Shown piece by piece: positions 8,766-17,937 of a stretch of 64,000 nt of DNA. How positions within the stretch are numbered: the stretch's first letter is position 1; each line of letters begins with the position of its first letter. Source of the DNA: Saprospiraceae bacterium. Lineage in GTDB: Bacteria > Bacteroidota > Bacteroidia > Chitinophagales > Saprospiraceae. The stretch spans positions 868,001 through 932,000 of the forward strand of contig JADKAA010000029.1 of assembly GCA_016715465.1 (NCBI GenBank), in the 5' to 3' direction. A program made the position numbers and the translations under genes. The notes under the pieces were generated by a model that was not told where the DNA came from, made no database searches, and saw nothing but the letters and a program-made list of their open reading frames with translations.

Positions 8766-11700
8766 TTATTCCATCAACACAAAACCAGCCCAGTAGTAAG
8801 GCTCATATCCTTTATGCCGCATGGCCTGCTGCGCCTGCCTGAACGCTGTTCTTAAAGGCATTCTTCCATTCATCAGGTTATGATAAAATTCAATCATCAA
8901 TTCTTTGGTGTGATAATCCGGTACCTGCCAAAGTGAAAATATGAGGTTTTTAACACCCGCTATCCTGAATGCCCTGGGTAAGCCAAATACACCTTCATCC
9001 CCGTGGATATCGCCCAAGCCGCTTTCACAGGATGACAGTACCACCAGCTGTGTATGCCGCAAGTTGAGCTGACTGATTTCATAGGATGTGAGGATGCCAT
9101 CTTCTCCCATCCAGGCAAATTTATTTTCCGGGTTCCAAGCCTCATTACCTCCGGCCAGAATCAGACCGGTGCGGATAAATGGATGATCAATGCGTCTGAA
9201 CATGGAGCCCTCATCCTCACGAATTCCCTGCCGAACCGCATCTTCATATTCTTTTACAGAGAAATAATAACCATGGGTAGAAATGTGCATTACCTCCGGA
9301 GATTTTTCACCCATAAGACCCACTAACTTAAATGCCTCTTCCGTGGCTTCTTCCCCTTTCAGCAAAGTGGTGGTGATGCCCTGCTGCTTAAACAGCTCAT
9401 TTATCTGGTCAGCTTCCTTGACGGAATACTTAAGCGCATTCCATAACCCCCCGGTTTGCATAAGATTTCAAAACATCGGAATGTTGTTCCTCTACTTTGG
9501 CCAATTGGGGCTTGAGTTTTGCGGGTCTTCAGCACTTGAAGGGGCATCATAATTTATACCTCCGGCAATAAATGCATTTGAATATTCAAAATGTCCCTCC
9601 TCCTTTTTATGTAAAAAGGCATGGGCACTGTTTAAAAGCACACAAGTATATTTGTCTGATATGAGTGAATCTTTCTGGATGGAAATGGCATTCAGATTTA
9701 TGGCATGCACCAGGCCCGCCGGCATGTAATAAAGGGTGTGAATGCCTTGGAGGTGCTGTACCAGCGGCTTAAAAATGAGGTCATACAGATTGAAAGCCCG
9801 GTCTTTATGATTTGACTTTATAAAAGGTTCATTGCTGTATAATTCAAAAATAAAATCTGCATCCACTTTGGTCTTTTGATTTAAAATCGAATCAAGCAAA
9901 TAGAGGTCTGTCATTTCAACCACGACCGGTTGCGTATTGCCCGGCGTGAGGATAACAGCCGCATAAGCCTCACCGGATGTAAAAGAAGAACCATAAGGAG
10001 AATACGTGATAAAGTCAATAATGGCCTCTCCATCTTCCATTTTTGACTGAAGATGTTTCCACCCAATCACCTCCGGCAAATTAGCGCCTTTATCCATGCG
10101 TTTGACCATGCGGCGTTCAATCTCCGTTTTGAGTAAAAACAGGCTATCCCTTTTACCGGATTTATCATGCTCATCAAAATGCGACTGATAAATTTCCTGA
10201 TTGATGCCGGCATAGTGGCTGTATTCATTTCTGCTGGCGGAATCCAAAGCCACAAAATTTCTTAGTGACAAGTAATCATTCAGCAGGTAGGATTTATAAA
10301 AAATACTCTTATCCATGATTTGACCGGTCCAGTCCTCATTCGGTTTATACCGGATGCAAAAACCATAATATTTAAGCAGTAATTCTTCCGTCTTATCAAT
10401 TAAGGACAATATTTCTCCCTCTGTAGCCAGCAAAGACAGGTTTTGCAATTGTTGTTGCCTAATGGTTACTTGTTCCTCCAGCAATTTATAGGTCTGGATG
10501 GAGTCATTTCTGTTTTCTGCAATGGCTTCCAGCAACCACAGTATCAAAACATAATTCTCGTTGACCTCCAGCCGGTTTGCATTCATGTATGCCTTTGCCC
10601 TCAATAGTTCGTCATAATACTCCGTATAATTCTTTTCTTTTACAGACAATCTGGAGAGCTGAATGGCCGTGGAAAAATAATCCATGTTATCGATGCCGTT
10701 CAAGCCGGCTTTGATACGCAGTGCTTTTTCCAAAGAAGTTTTGGCCAATAGAAAATTATTCTTGCCCATAAAACATACTCCTAAATTGTGGTTTACAAAA
10801 GCATATTCCACATTCAGTGTATCCTTATTATAACTGAAAATTGACATGGCCTTGTGATAACAATCAATGGCTGGATCAAACATATCCTGATCGAGATAAA
10901 CATTGCCCATGACGTTATAGGTAGTAGCCACGGAAAGATGGGTGGGACTAAGGTGTTTGATCTTAAGTTCGACCGAAGTCTTTGCCAATTGCAATGCTTT
11001 CTGATAGTTGCCCAGTCGCAGGTTAATTTCTACCAGATTATTGGCTGAATACCCGTGATAAAGACTACCCTCTCCGTAATGGTTGATCCAGATCGCAGCC
11101 GATTTTGAAGCGTGATACTCCGAGGTTTTGAGGTCTCCCAACTGACCATACACATAAGCGAGGTACACCATGGTGTTGGCCACATCGATATCGGCATCCC
11201 CCAGGTTTGCAATTTTTATTTCCAATGCCTGATTTAATTCACCCAAGGATTCTATTATTCTGCCCTGTATTACTTTGAGTCTGCCAAGGTTGTGATAAAC
11301 CCAGCCTTGCCACAGATGACCTTCCGGCAGTTTATTTAGGTAAATGGCCTTCACCGCATTATACAGGCTTTCCGCCTTTGCATATTGCCCCATATCCACA
11401 TAGAGGTTTCCCAACATGTTGAATCCATGTGCGGTATTAATATGGTCTTCACCGAAGTGAATCTTCCGGCCGGATATGACTTTATTGAATTGTATTTCTG
11501 CCTCGGGATAATTTGTGGAAAGATGGTAAACATGTCCAAGTCGCTGGTAAAGATCGAATGTACGATAGTCATCCATACATTTTTCTCCCTCCACAAATTG
11601 GAGTGCTTTTTTGATCAGTAAGATCGAACTGTCATGGGCATTTTCTTTTTGATAAACATTGACCACAGCCAAAACGCTGTCAATATACTGGTGAATGGCC

Positions 11701-11771
11701 AGCGTATCGCAGCCCTTTATTTCAGCACCAAACCCAAATAAAAATAGGCTTAGTAAGAAAAGTGCTTTCAT
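8766..11771 (-). CDS. TPR-CHAT caspase-like protease (two compensating frame breaks near 9447 and 9510)
   Basis: About 1,000 codons. A signal peptide (MKALFLLSLFLFGFGAEIKG; ATG at 11771, alternative GTG at 11807) precedes about ten tetratricopeptide repeats (residues about 60-420), a helical linker, and a C-terminal CHAT domain. The CHAT catalytic pair is visible: His in MHISTHGYY and Cys in VVLSSCESGLGD. Between 9510 and 9447 the frame must shift by one and shift back; that middle frame reads PQLAKVEEQHSDVLKSYANR, a sensible helix. The two breaks fall in runs of four and six C, so error is likely. The gene follows a sigma factor and a membrane TPR protein with almost no spacing. CHAT proteins are clan CD cysteine peptidases; target unknown. 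The signal peptide implies a periplasmic or outer location. Confidence 0.85.
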
Positions 11772-11808
11772 ACCTCCATGTTTATATATCAGCGACAGGC
11801 GCAACACT

Positions 11809-12720
11809 TTACCGCAATTTTTCCATCGACCGCAGCAGCGTTATGGCTTTGGCCTGGAATGGGTGATCTGGATCTTTAGCCATATCTTTTAGTAAGACCC
11901 TGGCTTCTTTTATTTGTTTCTTTTTAAGATGGATCAAAGCCATATACCACTGACTCTGAAGGGCGTACCGGGATTTTTTTCTTTCCAAAATGGGCAGTAA
12001 TAGCAACTGCGCTTCTTCTATTCTACCTCTTGCCAGCAAAGCATTGGATCGTAGAAACAAGATGTTTTCATTTTGCCTCATGGATGCATTTAAGCTGTCA
12101 TACAGCATCAGGGTGCCTGCAAAATCACCCTTTACGTAGGAAGCCGTATATCTTTCAAAGTAGCCGCTGTTTGAACCGCGTGACATCACACCAATGGCTT
12201 CGTCCCTGTAAGGATCAAAATTGGCTGCAAACAATTGATCCTCCGTTTGAGCCAGGTTGGTTTTGTCTTTATCCCTGTCGTCTAATCCGGGTGTGGCTTT
12301 TTGATCTTCTACCCATTTGTCATCGGCCGGGTCTTTCCCAACAGAATCGAATTTGGGCACCTCCTTTTCACCGGGCTCAGCGATGATGGGCTGGTCCGGT
12401 ATTTTTTTTTCCAGTGGATTGCCAGAATAATACTTAATGATTGTGACGAACACTACTCCCAAAAAGATCAATGCAACTAACAACCACAAGCCTCTTGTCC
12501 GCCTTTCTTTAGACCTGATCTGACTTTCGATGGCCACTAATCGATTCCTGATGTTTTCTGAATCCGCAACTTTCAGACTGGTTATGGCCAAATGATAAGC
12601 CTGCCATTCCATTTGCAGCTCCTTATCTGACTTTAACCTGTCTTCAAATTCAGCTTTTTCCGTTGAATCCATTTGACCCAACAGATACTTTTCAATACTA
12701 TCCTGATGCCTATCGGTCAT
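11809..12720 (-). CDS. Membrane-anchored anti-sigma-like protein with C-terminal TPR helices
   Basis: 303 residues. The N-terminus is cytoplasmic-type and charged (DSIEKYLLGQMDSTEKAEF), the layout of the anti-sigma N-terminal helix bundle but without a zinc HxxxCxxC motif. One transmembrane helix is at about residues 77-97 (LWLLVALIFLGVVFVTII), followed by a low-complexity Asp/Lys linker and a helical TPR-like domain (about 200-303). It overlaps the sigma-factor gene by 11 nt and is followed two bases later by the CHAT gene region. By position and architecture it probably holds the sigma factor at the inner membrane and senses through its periplasmic TPR part. That role is inferred from context, not shown by a named domain. 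Confidence 0.7.
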   Translation of the reverse strand: MTDRHQDSIEKYLLGQMDSTEKAEFEDRLKSDKELQMEWQAYHLAITSLKVADSENIRNRLVAIESQIRSKERRTRGLWLLVALIFLGVVFVTIIKYYSGNPLEKKIPDQPIIAEPGEKEVPKFDSVGKDPADDKWVEDQKATPGLDDRDKDKTNLAQTEDQLFAANFDPYRDEAIGVMSRGSNSGYFERYTASYVKGDFAGTLMLYDSLNASMRQNENILFLRSNALLARGRIEEAQLLLLPILERKKSRYALQSQWYMALIHLKKKQIKEARVLLKDMAKDPDHPFQAKAITLLRSMEKLR

Positions 12721-13216
12721 TTTGTAATGTATCTTTTATGAGGTCCTTTAAATTTCTCAGACACCTTGAGATTGAAGCACTGGTGGCATTCGGACTGCTG
12801 TATCCCTTTTTCAACATGATTTCATCCAAACTTAATTCTTCCAAAAATTTAAGGTTTAACAATTCTTTACATTGAACGCCCAAAGTTTGCATGGCTGATG
12901 CAACCTGCCTTTTTTGAAAATGCAACGGATCATCCCAATCAAATTCCATCGACGTTTCCATTTCGTGCAAAGACATTTTATGCACATCCAGGCTTTCTGT
13001 CCTTCCATTTTTCTCCACTGCTTTTATGAGGTATCTTTTAGCCAGTACAAATAAATAAGTCTTTACCTCACATTCCAAATGCACCAGTTTACCTGAAGCG
13101 ATTTGCTGGTAAAAGGCGATGATCGCGTCGCGCGGCTTAAAACAAATGAATAAAAAAACAGAACTCCATGGTGAGTCAAAATAATTATCCCTCAAGCCTT
13201 TGGATTCTAAAGTCAT
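12710..13216 (-). CDS. ECF-family RNA polymerase sigma factor
   Basis: 168 residues. Region 2 is represented by RDAIIAFYQQIASGKL and VKTYLFVLAKRYLIK (core-binding and -10-reading helices), and region 4 by a helix-turn-helix ELLNLKFLEELSLDEIM followed by GYSSPNATSASISRCLRNL. This belongs to the sigma-70 group commonly found next to anti-sigma or TPR genes in Saprospiraceae. The N-terminus (region 2.1) is shorter than usual, and PWSSVFLFICFK is odd for region 2.1, so a local error is possible. It is the first gene of a three-gene operon, with a promoter at 13248-13276 that it may share or control itself. Confidence 0.8.
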   Translation of the reverse strand: MTLESKGLRDNYFDSPWSSVFLFICFKPRDAIIAFYQQIASGKLVHLECEVKTYLFVLAKRYLIKAVEKNGRTESLDVHKMSLHEMETSMEFDWDDPLHFQKRQVASAMQTLGVQCKELLNLKFLEELSLDEIMLKKGYSSPNATSASISRCLRNLKDLIKDTLQNDR

Positions 13217-13247
13217 GGTTTAATACCCGGATGTCGTTCAATCTTAA

Positions 13248-13276
13248 CAAATATAGGAATAAATAATTTCAACAAA
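13248..13276 (-). promoter_or_regulatory. Bacteroidota-type promoter for the sigma/CHAT operon
   Basis: On the minus strand TTTG (13276-13273), 17-nt spacer, TATATTTG (13255-13248). This fits the flavobacterial consensus TTG-N17-23-TAnnTTTG. It is placed about 32 bases upstream of the sigma-factor start. Confidence 0.6.
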
Positions 13277-13617
13277 TAATATTTTAATATTAAGAATTAG
13301 TGTGTATATTTTATGATATTAATCACCCATAGTTGCAATATAATTACCTATTAGCACTATTTATTAAAATTAAATATGATTATACGCATGTTTTATTTTT
13401 TAAAATCTCACGATTACCGGTAAAACCCATCTTCTTTCCCATCACCCTTGAACCACACTTGTAATTGTTAGACGCGAATCTGCTTTTTTTTCGGGAAGCA
13501 AAACCACTACTTGTTAAGCCATATTATATTCTACCATATTTATATTATAAAAATAATATTCTAAAATAATTCAATATTTAATCAATAATTACTATTTACA
13601 CTTCATTACCCTACATT
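13277..13617. other. AT-rich divergent intergenic region
   Basis: About 340 bases of very AT-rich DNA between the divergent sigma/CHAT operon and the sugar-oxidation operon. Apart from the two promoters at its edges I see no gene or strong hairpin. Confidence 0.6.
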
Positions 13618-13648
13618 TTTGATTTTTAACCAAACAAGTGTATTTTTG
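13618..13648 (+). promoter_or_regulatory. Bacteroidota-type promoter for the sugar-oxidation operon
   Basis: TTTG at 13618-13621, a 19-nt spacer, and TATTTTTG at 13641-13648: an exact match to TTTG-N19-TAnnTTTG. Transcription would begin near 13655, only about ten bases before the TTG start at 13666, implying a very short leader. Confidence 0.75.
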
Positions 13649-13665
13649 GCTATAAATCAGAGGAA

Positions 13666-14535
13666 TTGAACAGGAGACAAGTATTAAAAGGATCTATCGC
13701 CGCCACCGCATCCCTCGTGGTGAGTGGCAATAACCTCGAAGCCATGACCACACCAAAAAACGAAATCGACATCAAAGGGAAAGTAAATCATTCAGCCTGC
13801 CGCTGGTGTTATAAAGACATACCGCTGGAAAAACTGGCCGACCAGGCAAAGGCCATAGGCCTGAAATCCATCGAACTGCTCAACCCGGATGAATGGGATG
13901 TGATGATCAAAAGGGGCCTCACTTGTGCCATTTCCAATGGCAGTTCCCTGGGCATCACCAAAGGATTCAACGACGTACAATACCACGACCAACTCAGGGC
14001 AGATTACGAGAAACTCATTCCCAGGGCTGCCGACAAGGGCATAGGCCAGGTGATCTGTTTCAGTGGCAACCGCGGCACCATCAGCGACAAGACCGGACTG
14101 GAACATTGCGCCAAAGGTCTCGATAAGCTGGTGAAATTGGGAGAAAAATACAAGGTAAAAATTGTCATGGAATTGCTCAACAGCAAGGTGGACCACAAGG
14201 ATTACATGTGCGACCACACGGCCTGGGGTGCAGCCCTCGTCGATAAGATCGGCAGTCCCAATTTCAAATTGCTGTATGACATCTACCACATGCAAATCAT
14301 GGAAGGAGACGTCATCGCCACCATCCGCAAATACAAGGACTACATCAGCCACTACCACACCGGCGGCGTTCCCGGCAGGAATGAAATCAACGACACCCAG
14401 GAACTCAATTACAAGGCCATCATGGCAGCCATCGTCGCTACCGGTTTTCAGGGTTTTGTAGCCCAGGAATTTATACCCACCCGCAAAGATGCCATCGCAT
14501 CGCTGAAAGAGGGCATCAAAATTTGCGATGTCTGA
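13666..14535 (+). CDS. Tat-exported hydroxypyruvate-isomerase-like TIM-barrel protein
   Basis: 289 residues with a TTG start (an in-frame stop at 13654 excludes a longer form). The N-terminus NRRQVLKGSIAATASLVVSG is a twin-arginine signal. The rest is an AP-endonuclease-2 / xylose-isomerase-like TIM barrel, closest in pattern to hydroxypyruvate isomerase: ELLNPDEWD, VMELLNSKVDHKDYM, LLYDIYHMQIMEGD and HYHTGGVPGRNEI carry the expected Glu/Asp/His metal ligands. Periplasmic members of this superfamily in Bacteroidota often act on keto-sugars next to GMC or GFO/IDH oxidoreductases. First gene of a four-gene operon (36-nt gap to the next). Exact substrate unknown; the isomerase name is by family only. 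Confidence 0.85.
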   Translation: MNRRQVLKGSIAATASLVVSGNNLEAMTTPKNEIDIKGKVNHSACRWCYKDIPLEKLADQAKAIGLKSIELLNPDEWDVMIKRGLTCAISNGSSLGITKGFNDVQYHDQLRADYEKLIPRAADKGIGQVICFSGNRGTISDKTGLEHCAKGLDKLVKLGEKYKVKIVMELLNSKVDHKDYMCDHTAWGAALVDKIGSPNFKLLYDIYHMQIMEGDVIATIRKYKDYISHYHTGGVPGRNEINDTQELNYKAIMAAIVATGFQGFVAQEFIPTRKDAIASLKEGIKICDV

Positions 14536-14571
14536 CCATTGAATCAACAACTTTAAAAATAAAATCAGCAT

Positions 14572-16274
14572 ATGTACTTCAATAGCAAAGGATCTGAAGA
14601 TGTCACGTATGATGCCATCGTCATAGGTTCCGGCATCAGTGGCGGTTGGGCCGCCAAAGAGCTGTCGGAAAAAGGATTAAAAACCCTGGTACTGGAGCGG
14701 GGCAGGATGGTCAAACACGGCGACTACCCCACAGCCAACCTCGATGACTGGGAATTGCCCAACCGCAATATACTCACCGAAGAGGAGTGGAAAGACTACC
14801 AGATCCAGCGCAGGACCGGTTATACCATGACCCCCGCCCACGCCCACTGGTGGCCAAAGGACAGCGAAAATCCGTATTCCGAAACCAAACCTTTTGACTG
14901 GATCCGGTCTTACCACATGGGTGGCAGGTCTCTCTTGTGGGGCCGTCAATCCTATAGATTAAGTGACTTCGACTTTGAAGCCAATGCCAAAGAGGGCGTG
15001 GCTGTGGACTGGCCTGTGCGCTATAAGGACATCGCTCCGTGGTATGACTATGTGGAAACCTTCATCGGCGTAAGTGGACAGAATGAAGGCTTATCGCAAC
15101 TGCCCGATGGCAAGTTTTTGCCTCCCATGGAACTCAATTGCGTAGAACAAAAACTCAAGGCCAGCATGAAGAAAAAATTCAACAGGGCCATGACCATCGG
15201 AAGGACAGCGCACCTCACCCAGCCCATTGGCACGAGGGGTACCTGTCAATCGCGAAACCGCTGCATGCGGGGTTGTCCCTACGGTGCTTATTTCAGCTCA
15301 CTGGCCTCTACCCTGCCGGCTGCGGAAGCCAGCGGTAACCTCACCATCCGGCCTTTTTCCATCGTCACCGAGATTGTGTACGACACCAATACGCAGAAAG
15401 CCAAAAGTGTTCGCATCAAAGATGCAGAAACCGGAGAAACACACGAATATTTTGCCAAAATCATCTTCACCTGTGCTTCCTCCTTTGGGTCTGCACAGAT
15501 CCTTATGCAGTCCACCTCCGACCGCTTCCCCAATGGACTCGGCAATGACAGCGGAGAACTGGGACACAACGTCATGGACCACCATTTCAGGCTCGGTGCG
15601 GAAGGATATGACGATGAATTTTCCGACAAGTATTTCAAAGGACGACGACCCAACGGCATCTATGTGCCCCGGTTTCAAAACCTGGATGCAGCCACCAAAA
15701 AAACCTACCTCCGGGGCTTCGGTTACCAGGGTGGAGGCTCCGTAGAAAACTGGGCCCGCATGATCAAAGAAGCCGATTTTGGCACCGCCTTCAAGGCAGC
15801 CATGGCTCAACCGGGCAAATGGACAATCGGACTGATGGCCTTTGGTGAATGCCTGCCTTATCACGACAATAAAATTTCGCTGAACAAAGAAAAGCTCGAC
15901 AAATACGGCTTGCCTACCCTTACCATGGATGTAGAATGGAAACAAAACGAACTCGAAATGCGCAAAGACATGATGGCATCCGCGGAAGAGATGTTGAATG
16001 CCGCGGGTTTCAAAGGGGTAAAGACCTATGACCGGGGCTGCAATCCGGGACTGGGCATCCACGAAATGGGCACGGCCAGGATGGCAGAGATCCAAAGACC
16101 TCTGTACTCAATGGCAACAACCAACTGCATGCCGTAAAAAATGTGTTTGTCACCGATGGTGCCTTTATGACATCGGCTGCCTGTGTCAATCCATCGCTTA
16201 CCTATATGGCCTTTACTGCCAGGGCCGCCAGTTTTGCGGTGGCTGAACTCAGAAAGGAAATCTGTAATCTTTAA
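14572..16274 (+). CDS. GMC-family FAD-dependent sugar oxidoreductase (frame-broken near 16084)
   Basis: About 567 codons. The FAD-binding GxGxxG is at residues about 19-24 (VIGSGISGGWAAKE), followed by the GMC-type GGRSLLWGRQSYR and a Cys-rich CQSRNRCMRGCPYGAY typical of gluconate/glucoside dehydrogenase large subunits. After HEMGTARM one G is missing; in the next frame GRDPKTSVLNGNNQLH and the GMC C-terminal signature FVTDGAFMTSAACVNPSLT follow to a stop at 16274. Followed 11 nt later by its usual small subunit. The pair probably oxidises a sugar or glycoside, with electrons going to a c-type cytochrome or quinone. No Tat signal on this subunit; it is probably exported with the Tat-tagged small subunit. 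The frame loss looks like an indel error. Confidence 0.85.
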
Positions 16275-16285
16275 AACGAAAAAAA

Positions 16286-16867
16286 ATGTCAACTACAAAT
16301 CATATCGACCGAAGAGATGCTTTAAAAACCTTAAGCCTGCTTACGGGTTATGCCATCACCGCGGGTGCCGCCTCTGCTTTCCTGGCCGGCTGCAAGACAG
16401 ACGTTGCCGGAGCTGCCGATGTAAGCTCCCTGTTTACGGCCGACCAGATGAAGACCATTGCCGACATCGCCGAGCGCATCATTCCCAAGACCGATACCCC
16501 GGGAGCCAAAGATGTCCTCGTTCACGAATACATCTCCCTTGCAGTGACCAAATTTTTCAAAGCCGAAGACCAGAAAAAATTCATGGATAAATTTGCAAGC
16601 TTCGACAAAATAGCAGCGGATAAGTACCAGAAAAACTTCTCTGCCTTGTCTGACACCAACAAAGACGACGTGCTGACGATCATGGCAGAAGAGTGGAAAA
16701 AAAATGAAAAGGAATACCACATCTTTAAGGAGTTCCGGGACCTTACCGTTACCGGCTATTGTACCAGCGAACCGGGGGCAACCCAATTGCTGAAGTACGA
16801 TCCCATACCGGGTCCTTTCCAGGGCTGTATCGACCGCAGTACTGTAGGCGGTGTGTACGCATTATAA
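16286..16867 (+). CDS. Gluconate 2-dehydrogenase subunit 3-like protein, Tat lipoprotein
   Basis: 193 residues. The N-terminus has a twin-arginine motif (DRRDALKTLSLLTGY), a hydrophobic stretch and a lipobox ending LAGC, so it is predicted to be Tat-exported and lipidated. The mature part (SLFTADQMKTIADIAERIIP, DTPGAKDVLVHEYI, and CTSEPGATQLLKYDPIPG) is the gluconate 2-dehydrogenase subunit 3 family, which travels with GMC or ThuA-like partners. It is the accessory/export subunit for the preceding GMC enzyme. Length is normal for the family. Confidence 0.88.
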   Translation: MSTTNHIDRRDALKTLSLLTGYAITAGAASAFLAGCKTDVAGAADVSSLFTADQMKTIADIAERIIPKTDTPGAKDVLVHEYISLAVTKFFKAEDQKKFMDKFASFDKIAADKYQKNFSALSDTNKDDVLTIMAEEWKKNEKEYHIFKEFRDLTVTGYCTSEPGATQLLKYDPIPGPFQGCIDRSTVGGVYAL

Positions 16868-16884
16868 TACCTAAACACAAAACA

Positions 16885-17799
16885 ATGAAGACCTGTATTT
16901 GGATATGGATGGTGGCAGCCACGGTGCTGGTTTCCTGCAAGAATGAAAAAAAAGCAGAGGAAGGTATAAAACCAACCTCACAACTTTCCCTCGCTGAATG
17001 GTCATTCCACCAGGCCTTAAAAGCCGGTGAAATGAACAACCTGGAATTTGCCGGCAAGGCCGCCGCACTTGGTTTCACGGGCATTGAATATGTAAACCAG
17101 TTTTTCAAAGACAAGGCGGAAAATACCGCTTACCTGGATTCACTCAACGCGGCAGCAAAGGCAGCAGGAGTTACCCAGGTGCTCATCATGATCGACGAAG
17201 AAGGTTACCTCGGTGATGCCGATTCCATCAAACGAATGACGGCCGTAAAAAACCACCAAAAATGGGTACTTGCAGCCAAACACCTGGGCTGCCATTCCAT
17301 CCGGGTAAATGCCCACGGCGAAGGTACAGCAGAAGAAGTGAAAGGGTACGTAGTCAATGGACTCGGTGCCCTTTGCGACTTTGCCGCACAACACGGCATC
17401 AATGTCATCGTCGAAAACCACGGAGGCTACTCTTCCAATGGCCAATGGCTGACCGATGTCATGAAGACCATCAACAAAGCCAATTGTGGCACCCTGCCCG
17501 ATTTTGGCAATTTCTGTGTAAAACGAAAAGAGGGCGACATGTGGGGAAGTGAATGTATCGAGGAGTACGACCGGTATAAAGGCGTAGAAGAACTACTGCC
17601 CTTTGCCAAAGGCGTAAGTGCCAAGTCGTACGACTTTGATGCTCAAGGCAATGAAACCAAAATTGACTTTGCCCGGATGTTGCAACTGGTCAAAGCTTCC
17701 GGCTACCAGGGTTTTATAGGAGTGGAATACGAAGGCAAAAATCTGGGAGAACAGGAAGGCATCGAAAAAACCAAGGCGTTGCTGGAAAGGATGTGGTAG
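16885..17799 (+). CDS. Sugar phosphate isomerase/epimerase-family TIM-barrel lipoprotein
   Basis: 304 residues from the ATG at 16885 (the frame is open further upstream but only here does a lipoprotein signal begin: MKTCIWIWMVAATVLVSC). The mature protein is a xylose-isomerase-like TIM barrel: LSLAEWSFHQAL at strand 1, FTGIEYVNQF, NVIVENHGGYSSNG, CGTLPDFGNFC and GFIGVEYEGKN carry the expected Glu/Asp/His metal-site residues. It closes the operon (17-nt gap). In the periplasmic 3-keto-glycoside pathways of Bacteroidota, proteins of this fold act as lyases or hydratases on oxidised sugars, which suits this context; that assignment is inference. Confidence 0.85.
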   Translation: MKTCIWIWMVAATVLVSCKNEKKAEEGIKPTSQLSLAEWSFHQALKAGEMNNLEFAGKAAALGFTGIEYVNQFFKDKAENTAYLDSLNAAAKAAGVTQVLIMIDEEGYLGDADSIKRMTAVKNHQKWVLAAKHLGCHSIRVNAHGEGTAEEVKGYVVNGLGALCDFAAQHGINVIVENHGGYSSNGQWLTDVMKTINKANCGTLPDFGNFCVKRKEGDMWGSECIEEYDRYKGVEELLPFAKGVSAKSYDFDAQGNETKIDFARMLQLVKASGYQGFIGVEYEGKNLGEQEGIEKTKALLERMW

Positions 17800-17937
17800 T
17801 AAATCGGATCTTTTATCTACAATGGATTAAATGCCCCGTACCATCCAATTCAATAATTTATTTTGCAATTATTTACAATTACATTAAATTTGATTTATTG
17901 TTAGTAGGTTAGCGATATTTAATCAAATACAGCGAAA

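Noticed and set aside
9440..9520. Programmed ribosomal frameshifting in the CHAT gene
   Set aside because: Two opposite shifts are needed, both at homopolymer runs, and similar breaks occur in about twenty unrelated genes; sequencing error explains all of them more simply.
13792..14571. A 259-codon minus-strand frame opposite the hydroxypyruvate isomerase-like gene
   Set aside because: Antisense shadow of a clear GC-rich gene; no start context or homology.
15298..16095. A 265-codon minus-strand frame opposite the GMC oxidoreductase
   Set aside because: Antisense shadow; the plus-strand gene has full GMC motifs.
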